This document shows positions 1 to 5,194 of a stretch of 5,783 nt of DNA, piece by piece. The notes beneath the pieces are model-generated. The model was not told the origin of the DNA. It saw nothing but the letters and a program-made list of their open reading frames with translations, and ran no database searches. A program made the translations under genes and the position numbers. How positions within the stretch are numbered: position 1 is the stretch's first letter; each line of letters starts with the position of its first letter. Source of the stretch: an uncultured Sphingomonadales bacterium (GTDB taxonomy: Bacteria > Pseudomonadota > Alphaproteobacteria > Sphingomonadales > Sphingomonadaceae); the NCBI GenBank assembly GCA_903958285.1, contig CAJBSR010000459.1, positions 1-5,783 on the forward strand. Reading direction: 5' to 3'.

Positions 1-577
1 AACGACCAGTCAGCGCCGTCAGAATTTGCGCGCCTGTCGATCCACAGCCGACAATGCCGACGCGCGTGCCATCCAACTGGGCACTGTCATCCCACCGCGC
101 CGAGTGGAAGGCCTTGCCTGCAAAGCTGTCGAGGCCGGGAATATCAGGCATCTTCGGGTGATGCAGGACGCCAGAGGCGCAGATGACAATGTCGGCCTCG
201 ATCTCTTCGGTGCCCGACACGCCGACGGTCCATGTCGCCGTGGCTTCGTCGAAATCACAGCTGGTGACTTCGGCATTGTACCGGATGTAGGGATTGACGC
301 CGAAGTCCGCTGCGACCTTTTCAAAATAGTCACGGATGTCTGGCCCGTTGGCGTAATAGGATTTCCATTCGGCATAGGGCGCAAAGCTGTAGGTATAGGC
401 GTGGGCCGGCACGTCACAGGTTAGGCCGGGATAGCGGTTTTCGCGCCAGGTGCCGCCGAGGCTGGATGCCTTTTCCAGGATCGTGAAGTTCTTTTCACCG
501 CGCTCGAGCAGCTTGATGCCCGCCAAAAGGCCAGCCATGCCAGCCCCGATGATGACGTAACGAAGTTCCTTCGACAT
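1..577 (-). CDS. Baeyer-Villiger-type flavin monooxygenase, N-terminal 192 residues (3' end outside window)
   Basis: Partial gene running off the left edge; the start ATG is at 577-575. I translated it by hand as an open frame of 192 codons. An N-terminal FAD-binding Rossmann motif GAGMAG lies at residues 11-16, followed by GGTW (41-44), YPG (49-51) and D55 with the aromatic run AYTYSF (60-65), typical of cyclohexanone-monooxygenase-like enzymes. The type I Baeyer-Villiger fingerprint FxGxxxHxxxW[PD] is complete at F152-G154-H158-W162-D163. The second (NADPH) Rossmann motif GCGSTG is at 177-182. Such enzymes use NADPH and O2 to insert oxygen next to a ketone, giving an ester or lactone. Family length is about 500-600 residues, so roughly the first third is visible. 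It is separated from the upstream fadD3-like gene by 119 bp and may have its own promoter. The substrate is unknown; a steroid or terpenoid ketone is an inference from the neighbours. Confidence 0.9.
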   Translation of the reverse strand, partial: MSKELRYVIIGAGMAGLLAGIKLLERGEKNFTILEKASSLGGTWRENRYPGLTCDVPAHAYTYSFAPYAEWKSYYANGPDIRDYFEKVAADFGVNPYIRYNAEVTSCDFDEATATWTVGVSGTEEIEADIVICASGVLHHPKMPDIPGLDSFAGKAFHSARWDDSAQLDGTRVGIVGCGSTGAQILTALTGR

Positions 578-582
578 GCGCT

Positions 583-587
583 CTCCC
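583..587 (-). promoter_or_regulatory. Shine-Dalgarno of the monooxygenase gene
   Basis: GGGAG reads on the minus strand five bases before the ATG at 577. It supports this start, which also places the FAD motif at the usual position close to the N-terminus. Confidence 0.6.
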
Positions 588-696
588 AATCCCTTTTTTT
601 CTAATTCGCTCGGGCGATCATGCGACGCTCAAAGACCGCATGTAAATCGTCCAAACGGCTTACTTTTAGTGATTGCGCATCAGTTTCTCTGAGCCG

Positions 697-2232
697 CTAG
701 CGCAATTCCGTTTTAAGCACCTTGCCCGACGCATTGCGCGGGACATCGTCAACAAAGACAAAGCTGCGAGGCACCTTGTAATTGGCCATATTCTCTTTTG
801 ACCAAGCCGCCATTTCCGCTTCCGTTGCGGCCGTACCGGGACGCAGGACGACATAAGCCTTGCCGACTTCCCCCATGCGCTCATCGGCGATGCCCACGAC
901 AGCAACCATGCCCACCGCAGGGTGGTTGGACAGCAGCTTTTCCACCTCTGCCGGATACACGTTGAACCCGCCTGAAATGTACATGTCCTTCAGCCGGTCT
1001 GTGATGCGGACATAGCCATTGGCGTCCATCGTCCCGACGTCGCCCGTATGTAGCCAGCCATTTGCGTCAATCGCCTCTGCCGTCGCTGCGGGGTCATCGA
1101 GATAGCCGAGCATGACGCCCTGCCCCCGCACCCAGATTTCACCCGTTTCGCCGCGCGGCACTTCCTGCCCATCCTCGCCTGCGATGATCACCTCATTGCC
1201 GGGGATGGCCGCACCGCAGGTTGTGGCGATTACGTCCACAGGGTCCCCTGGGCGGCAACTGGTGATGTTGACGCACTCCGTCATCCCATAGGCAGTGATG
1301 ATATCCTTCATGCCCAATTCTGTCCGGATGCGCTCCACGAGGACAGGCGGCACGGTTGCCGCACCTGTGGTGCCGCCGCGCAGCGACGAACAGTCAAAGT
1401 CCTCGCGCTCCTTTTCGGCGAGCAGCATCTGGAAAATCGTCGGTGGTCCGGGGAGGAAATTGATCCGGTCCCGCACAATGCTGTCACGCGTGGATGCAAC
1501 ATCAAATTGCGGCATAGGCACGATCACGGCGCCGCTGATGAGACAGGCCACCCAGCCCACCTTGAAGCCGAAGCTATGGAAGAACGGGTTGACGATCAGA
1601 TAGCGCTCGCCCGCTGACAGGCCGGTATTGCCGATCCAGACGCCACATTGGGGGATGACGCGCCCATAGGTCATCATCACGCCCTTGGGCACGCCCGTGG
1701 TCCCGCTGGTGAACAGGATGTCGGAGAGATGATCTGCCGTCAGGCGTGCGAGTGCTGCGTCGATAGTTGCATCCTCAGCGCCCTTCCCGCTTGCGAGAAA
1801 ACTACCGAAATCGGAGTCGAGCAAGACGGTCTCGGCAAGGTCCGGCAGGTCTTCAGCAGACAGAAGCGCGGGGTAGTCGATACCCAGAAAACCACGCACG
1901 GTGAACATCATCCGCGCATGGGTGCGCCGCAATATATCCCCGGCTTCTCGGCCCTTCAGCCGCGTGTTGAGAGGGACAATCGCCGCACCGCATGTCATGG
2001 CCGCGACCGCCGCGACAACCCATTCGCGGCTATTGGGAGCCCAAATCGCGATCCGGTCTCCCTCTCCAACCCCGCGCGCCAGAAGCGCCGACGTAGCTTC
2101 CCTGCACTTCGCCCAAAGCTGGTTGAAGCTCCAGACTTCGCCATGTTCCAGCAAAGCCGGTGCATCCCCCCAAAGCTGAGCGGCTCGCGCGGCGGCGTGG
2201 GGAATGGTGGGAGGAAGCTCCGTCAGGGTCAT
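697..2232 (-). CDS. fadD3: FadD3-like acyl-CoA synthetase (steroid C/D-ring propionate-CoA ligase)
   Basis: ATP-dependent CoA ligase of the ANL (adenylate-forming) superfamily, 511 residues, close to the roughly 500 usual for FadD3. Motifs in order: phosphate-binding TSGTTGVPKG (175-184), NPFFHSFGFK (215-224), LPGPPTIFQ (260-268), AYGMTE (314-319), TGD (396-398), the hinge RITDRLKDMY (409-418) followed by SGGFNVYPAEVE (420-431), and the C-terminal catalytic lysine K504 in NASGKVLK. FadD3 activates HIP, the bicyclic propionate left after removal of steroid rings A and B, to HIP-CoA. The assignment rests on stretches such as SDILFTSGTTG, LPGPPTI and ITDRLKDMYISGGFNVYPAEVE that I recall from mycobacterial FadD3, and on the FadE30- and IpdF-like neighbours. 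The chosen ATG (2232-2230) overlaps the thiolase stop as TGATG. An in-frame ATG at 2280 would add 16 unconserved residues read out of the thiolase gene. A ligase for another cyclic or medium-chain acid is the alternative. Confidence 0.85.
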   Translation of the reverse strand: MTLTELPPTIPHAAARAAQLWGDAPALLEHGEVWSFNQLWAKCREATSALLARGVGEGDRIAIWAPNSREWVVAAVAAMTCGAAIVPLNTRLKGREAGDILRRTHARMMFTVRGFLGIDYPALLSAEDLPDLAETVLLDSDFGSFLASGKGAEDATIDAALARLTADHLSDILFTSGTTGVPKGVMMTYGRVIPQCGVWIGNTGLSAGERYLIVNPFFHSFGFKVGWVACLISGAVIVPMPQFDVASTRDSIVRDRINFLPGPPTIFQMLLAEKEREDFDCSSLRGGTTGAATVPPVLVERIRTELGMKDIITAYGMTECVNITSCRPGDPVDVIATTCGAAIPGNEVIIAGEDGQEVPRGETGEIWVRGQGVMLGYLDDPAATAEAIDANGWLHTGDVGTMDANGYVRITDRLKDMYISGGFNVYPAEVEKLLSNHPAVGMVAVVGIADERMGEVGKAYVVLRPGTAATEAEMAAWSKENMANYKVPRSFVFVDDVPRNASGKVLKTELR

Positions 2233-3437
2233 CAGGCGACTTCGAACAGCCCAGCGGCGCCCATGCCGCCTGCAACGCACATGGAAATGACAACATACTT
2301 CACGCCGCGACGCTTGCCCTCGATGAGCGCATGGCCGACCAGACGGCTGCCCGTCATCCCGAACGGATGGCCAAGCGCGATGCCGCCACCGTTCACATTC
2401 AGCTTGTCGGGATCGATGCCGAGCTTCTGCTGGCAGTAGATCGCCTGGCTGGAAAAGGCCTCGTTGATTTCGAACAGACCGATATCGTCGATCTTCAGGC
2501 CCGCCCGCTGCAACAGCTTAGGAATGGCGAAGACCGGGCCGATGCCCATCTCATCAGGATCGCATCCGGCAACCTGAAAGCCGCGATAGACGCCAAGAAC
2601 AGGAAGCCCTTCCTTCTGCGCTGTCGCCAGATCCATCACAAGCTGGGCCGACGCACCGTCCGACAGCTGCGAGGCATTCCCGGCAGTGATGTGCTTGCCT
2701 TCCTTGATGACCATGCCGTCTTTGAACACGGGCCGAAGCAGCGACAGGCCTTCTGCGGTGGTGTCGCCCCGCACGCCTTCATCGGCGGTGACGGTTACGG
2801 TTTCCCGACCCGTCTCATTGCCTTCCTTGTCCTTAAGGGACTTTTCGACCGTGATCGGCACAATCTCATCATTGAAACGACCGGCCGCTTGTGCGGCGCC
2901 TGCACGCTGCTGGCTCAAGGCGGCAAAGGCATCCTGCGCCTCACGCGTCACGCCATAGCGTTCAGCGACGACTTCTGCCGTCTCGATCATCGCCATATAG
3001 GCATAAGGGTCTGCATCGATGACCGCTTGTGAGCGGTTGCGCCATCCGGGAGCAAACTTGTTGAGCGTCATGGAGATCGTCTCCATGCCACCGGCGACTG
3101 CAACATCAATCTCGTCCGCAATGACGCCGCGGGCTGCCAAAGCAATCGCATTGAGGCCCGACGAGCATTTGCGATCGAGCGTGAAACCACCGACGCTGTT
3201 CGGCAGCTTCGATGCGTGCACCGTCAGACGACCCAGATTGTAGCTCTGCGTGTTCCAGTGGTTGCCGACACCCAGATAGACGTCATCCACGCGCGCCGGA
3301 TCAATCCCCGACCGATCCAGCACCGCATTGACGACATGGCTCGACAGAACTGGGGCTTCGGTGTCGTTAAAGGCACCGCGGTAGGCCTTGCCAATGCCCG
3401 TCCGCGCTGTCGCGACGATTGCTGCTTCGCGCATCAT
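2232..3437 (-). CDS. Acetyl-CoA C-acyltransferase (thiolase) of the steroid operon
   Basis: Thiolase-family enzyme of 401 residues, the usual family length. The acyl-accepting cysteine is C91 in [11 protein letters not shown], the oxyanion-hole motif NEAF is at 325-328, [11 protein letters not shown] at 253-263, the catalytic histidine H357 in [11 protein letters not shown], and the second, base cysteine C387 in MCVAGGMG (commonly CxGGG in the family; here an alanine precedes GG). It most likely cleaves a 3-ketoacyl-CoA with CoA, as expected in a catabolic operon. It did not look like a clear FadA6 or FadA5 orthologue to me, so the exact steroid intermediate is open. Two adjacent ATG codons (3437 and 3434) could serve as start. 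The Shine-Dalgarno AAAGGGG lies three bases from the first and six from the second, which favours the second. The gene follows the isomerase stop by 8 bp and overlaps the next gene as TGATG. Confidence 0.92.
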   Translation of the reverse strand: MMREAAIVATARTGIGKAYRGAFNDTEAPVLSSHVVNAVLDRSGIDPARVDDVYLGVGNHWNTQSYNLGRLTVHASKLPNSVGGFTLDRKCSSGLNAIALAARGVIADEIDVAVAGGMETISMTLNKFAPGWRNRSQAVIDADPYAYMAMIETAEVVAERYGVTREAQDAFAALSQQRAGAAQAAGRFNDEIVPITVEKSLKDKEGNETGRETVTVTADEGVRGDTTAEGLSLLRPVFKDGMVIKEGKHITAGNASQLSDGASAQLVMDLATAQKEGLPVLGVYRGFQVAGCDPDEMGIGPVFAIPKLLQRAGLKIDDIGLFEINEAFSSQAIYCQQKLGIDPDKLNVNGGGIALGHPFGMTGSRLVGHALIEGKRRGVKYVVISMCVAGGMGAAGLFEVA

Positions 3438-3440
3438 AAT

Positions 3441-3447
3441 CCCCTTT
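3441..3447 (-). promoter_or_regulatory. Shine-Dalgarno of the thiolase gene, merged with the isomerase stop
   Basis: AAAGGGG on the minus strand shares bases with the TAA stop (3448-3446) of the preceding isomerase gene. The spacing is six bases to the ATG at 3434 but only three to the ATG at 3437, so translation may start one codon later than the longest frame. Confidence 0.6.
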
Positions 3448-3820
3448 AAAAACCAGACATGTTGGACGGACCGAAAAAGGCGCGCATTTCCGTCACCTTA
3501 CCATCCGCATTGAATTTGAATGTATCGATGACATCCACCGTCAGGTCCTGGCCGTTCATCGTCAACTGCACCTGAAAGGCGAAGGCTGCATAGTCGGTCG
3601 CGAGGCGGATCGGGCCGTCCAGCCGCAGCTTGGCCCCTGTCGCCATCGACGCGGTGTAGAATTCGCGGATCGCAGCGTGACCAACCTTGAGCGGGGTGCC
3701 GACCGGGTCCTCGACGGTCGCATCCTCTGCAAACAGGGCCACAACGGCTTCAGGGTCGCCTTTGTCAAAACCGTCCACATATCCGTGGACGGCTGCGGTC
3801 ATCTGTTCAGGTGTCGCCAT
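3446..3820 (-). CDS. ksi: Steroid delta5-3-ketoisomerase (KSI)
   Basis: A 124-residue NTF2/SnoaL-fold protein that can be assigned as ketosteroid isomerase (EC 5.3.3.1), rather than left as a generic nuclear transport factor 2 family protein. It shifts the double bond of 3-keto-5-ene steroids to the conjugated 4-ene form via a dienolate. All three classical catalytic residues sit at exactly the numbering of the Comamonas testosteroni enzyme: oxyanion-hole Y14 (HGYVDG), general base D38 (VEDPVG) and oxyanion-hole D99 (VIDTF). Shared blocks include [15 protein letters not shown] (27-41), AAIREFY (49-55), AAFAF (78-82) and a [11 protein letters not shown]-terminal strand (108-117). Length matches the 125-residue Comamonas enzyme. 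It sits 11 bp after the MaoC gene with a strong Shine-Dalgarno, and 8 bp before the thiolase. The protein has no visible signal peptide and should be cytoplasmic. I am confident of the family; steroid activity is inferred from the conserved residues and the neighbours. Confidence 0.93.
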   Translation of the reverse strand: MATPEQMTAAVHGYVDGFDKGDPEAVVALFAEDATVEDPVGTPLKVGHAAIREFYTASMATGAKLRLDGPIRLATDYAAFAFQVQLTMNGQDLTVDVIDTFKFNADGKVTEMRAFFGPSNMSGF

Positions 3821-3826
3821 GGTAAG

Positions 3827-3832
3827 CTCCTT
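3827..3832 (-). promoter_or_regulatory. Strong Shine-Dalgarno of the ketosteroid isomerase gene
   Basis: AAGGAG on the minus strand, six bases before the ATG at 3820. Its first base is the last base of the preceding TAA stop (3834-3832), so termination of the MaoC gene and initiation of KSI are closely linked. Confidence 0.75.
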
Positions 3833-4287
3833 TATGGAAAATAGCGGCTGATGGTGTCGACAACGCAGGCAGGCTTGTCGCTGCCTTCAATTTCGACGGT
3901 GACGCGGACGACCGACTGGATCGCGCCTTTAATCTCCTCGACGGTCACAATCTCGCCGACGCCGCGGATACGCGACCCGACCTTGACCGGGGCGAGGAAA
4001 CGCAATCGGTCCGAGCCGACATTCACGGCATGGGTAAAGCCCTGCACTTCGATCAGCTGCGGCAGAAAGAAGTTGACGAGGCTCATCGTGAGATAACCGT
4101 GCGCGATGGTGCTGCCAAACGGCCCGTCCTTCGCCCGCTCAACATCGACGTGAATCCACTGATGATCGCCCGTCACATCGGCAAAGCCGTTCACGCGGTC
4201 CTGATCGATCAGCAGCCAGTCCGTCGGACCGAGTTGTGTGCTCTCTTGACCGATCAGATCGGTTGGCGTTGCATAAACTTTCGTCAT
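3832..4287 (-). CDS. MaoC-family (R)-enoyl-CoA hydratase, HtdZ/Rv0130-like
   Basis: Single hotdog-fold hydratase of 151 residues, the same length I recall for mycobacterial Rv0130 (HtdZ). The hydratase-2 motif is present as TGDHQWIHVDVERA (39-52), giving the catalytic pair D41 and H46. It reads DxQWIH instead of the DxNPIH of PhaJ-type proteins, a hallmark of the Rv0130 subgroup. GPFGSTIAHGYLTMSL (55-70) and RFLAPVKVGSRIR (96-108) follow, also typical. It would add water reversibly across a 2-enoyl-CoA to give a (3R)-hydroxyacyl-CoA. The steroid intermediate is not known; hydration of the product of the FadE30-like dehydrogenase is one possibility. The start at 4287 is chosen because AAGGA precedes it by seven bases and the conserved protein begins there. 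The longer frame from 4362 would translate through a REP palindrome. The upstream gap to the SDR gene holds a REP pair; the KSI gene follows after 11 bp. Confidence 0.9.
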   Translation of the reverse strand: MTKVYATPTDLIGQESTQLGPTDWLLIDQDRVNGFADVTGDHQWIHVDVERAKDGPFGSTIAHGYLTMSLVNFFLPQLIEVQGFTHAVNVGSDRLRFLAPVKVGSRIRGVGEIVTVEEIKGAIQSVVRVTVEIEGSDKPACVVDTISRYFP

Positions 4288-4294
4288 TCCGGTT

Positions 4295-4299
4295 TCCTT
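4295..4299 (-). promoter_or_regulatory. Shine-Dalgarno of the MaoC gene
   Basis: AAGGA on the minus strand, seven bases before the ATG at 4287. It lies only three bases from the edge of the REP-like repeat at 4303, so folding of the repeat could affect access to this site. Confidence 0.6.
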
Positions 4300-4302
4300 C
4301 CA

Positions 4303-4332
4303 TCCGCTCGCCCTGAGCTTGTCGAAGGGCCG
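4303..4332 (+). repeat. REP-like palindromic unit, copy 1
   Basis: A 30-base unit containing the core CTGAGCTTGTCGAAG. A five-base stem GCCCT (4310-4314) pairs with AGGGC (4326-4330) around an 11-base loop. Units of this type recur in sphingomonad genomes, as I recall. It aligns with the reverse complement of the unit at 4368-4397 at 22 of 30 positions. Confidence 0.8.
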
Positions 4333-4367
4333 TCCTTCCTTTTCGTTGCAGTAACCAGGCAAAAGGG

Positions 4368-4397
4368 CAGTGCTTCGACAGGCTCAGCACAAACGGA
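4368..4397 (-). repeat. REP-like palindromic unit, copy 2 (inverted)
   Basis: This unit, read on the minus strand, contains the core CTGAGCCTGTCGAAG. Its stem is GTGCT (4370-4374) with AGCAC (4386-4390). Relative to copy 1, two stem pairs are changed on both sides (C-G to T-A and C-G to G-C), so pairing is preserved although the sequence differs. The tail-to-tail arrangement with a 35-base spacer resembles a REPIN. Confidence 0.8.
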
Positions 4398-4417
4398 GAG
4401 AGACTCTAAAGGCATCC

Positions 4418-5194
4418 CTAAGCCCTTTGGCTCGAGACCGAGACGATTTCGCCGGTCATGTAAGACGATAGATCCGAAGCGAGGAACATCATGACGTTGG
4501 CCACCTCCCACACTTCGGCGGGACGCCCGAACGCCTCTTGGGCCGAGAGCTTTTCGAGCAGTTCGTCCGTTGTCACCTTGGCGAGAAAGGCATGCATCGC
4601 AATGGACGGCGCGACCGCGTTGATGCGCACGCCATGCTCTGCAGCTTCTACCGCCGAACAGCGGGTAAAGGCCATGACGCCAGCTTTGGCCGCGGCGTAG
4701 TGCGCCTGACCCTTTTGCGCGCGCCAGCCGAGCACTGAGGCGTTGTTCACAATGACACCGGTTTTGCGTTCATACATAGAAGGCAGGAAGCTGCGCGTCA
4801 TGCGGAACACACTGTTGAGCGTGACGTCCAGCACGCGGCTCCACTGGTCATCCGTCATGTCCACGACATCAACCTCGCCGCCGAGCCCGGCATTGTTGAT
4901 GAGAACATCGACATGGCCAAGCGCCGCCAGCGCCGCATCGCGTAGGCCATCAACATGGTCTTGCTGCGTCACATCACAGACAAAGGTCGCAGGGCGCGTC
5001 CCCACTTCATCCGCGATCCGATCCGCCGCCTCACCGAGGCGACGTTCATGAAAGTCGCTGATGAGGACGGTTGCACCCTCTTCCGTCGCGCGCTTTGCGG
5101 CTGAAAAACCAATCCCCGTCCCGGCCGCCGCTGTAACGACGACGGTCTTGCCTTTCAGCAAATTGCGGGGTTCAGGATAGCTCGGCACCATCAT
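4418..5194 (-). CDS. ipdF: IpdF-like short-chain dehydrogenase/reductase of steroid C/D-ring catabolism
   Basis: Classical SDR of 258 residues. The cofactor loop is TAAAGTGIG (21-29), one residue longer than the usual TGxxxGxG. D47 closes beta-2 (ISDFHE) and suggests NAD(H) use; D74 in CDVT and NNAG (100-103) follow. The catalytic residues are S153, Y166 and K170 (YAAAK). The position usually held by the active-site Asn is T125 in DVTLNSVF. Long stretches such as VIVNNASVLGWRAQ, HYAAAKAGVMA and the end TGEIVSVSSQRA match what I recall of Rv3559c (IpdF), which acts on CoA esters of the HIP-type bicyclic intermediates as a hydroxy/keto oxidoreductase; I leave the direction open. The gene overlaps the FadE30-like gene by an ATGA, the same order as in mycobacteria (Rv3560c-Rv3559c). 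ATGATG gives two possible starts, 5194 and 5191; the Shine-Dalgarno at 5199-5204 is better spaced for the second. Confidence 0.87.
   Translation of the reverse strand: MMVPSYPEPRNLLKGKTVVVTAAAGTGIGFSAAKRATEEGATVLISDFHERRLGEAADRIADEVGTRPATFVCDVTQQDHVDGLRDAALAALGHVDVLINNAGLGGEVDVVDMTDDQWSRVLDVTLNSVFRMTRSFLPSMYERKTGVIVNNASVLGWRAQKGQAHYAAAKAGVMAFTRCSAVEAAEHGVRINAVAPSIAMHAFLAKVTTDELLEKLSAQEAFGRPAEVWEVANVMMFLASDLSSYMTGEIVSVSSQRA

Noticed and set aside
26..424. Open frames on both strands within 19-424
   Set aside because: Neither is the frame of the flavin monooxygenase, which carries all expected motifs in a third frame running from 577 to the left edge.
592..696. Rho-independent terminator after the ligase gene
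   Set aside because: CGGCT and AGCCG arms can be paired, but with a loop of about 30 bases and no U-tract in the direction of transcription. The only homopolymer (594-600) is a run of A on the transcribed strand sense.
2233..2280. 16-residue N-terminal extension of the ligase from an ATG at 2280
   Set aside because: It lies wholly in the end of the thiolase gene and is arginine-rich and unconserved; the TGATG overlap start at 2232 fits the family.
1648..2439. A 263-codon plus-strand open frame, and a second of 290 codons at 2160-3032
   Set aside because: Both lie antisense to the well-conserved ligase and thiolase genes. Their translations show no recognisable domain and are compositionally odd; they are shadow frames of GC-rich coding sequence.
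3021..3243. Plus-strand frames opposite the thiolase (3019-3243, 3216-3449)
   Set aside because: Short antisense shadows without a Shine-Dalgarno or recognisable motif, fully covered by the thiolase gene.
4288..4362. N-terminal extension of the MaoC protein starting at an ATG at 4362
   Set aside because: It would translate through REP copy 1 and adds no conserved sequence; the ATG at 4287 has a good Shine-Dalgarno and gives the family length.
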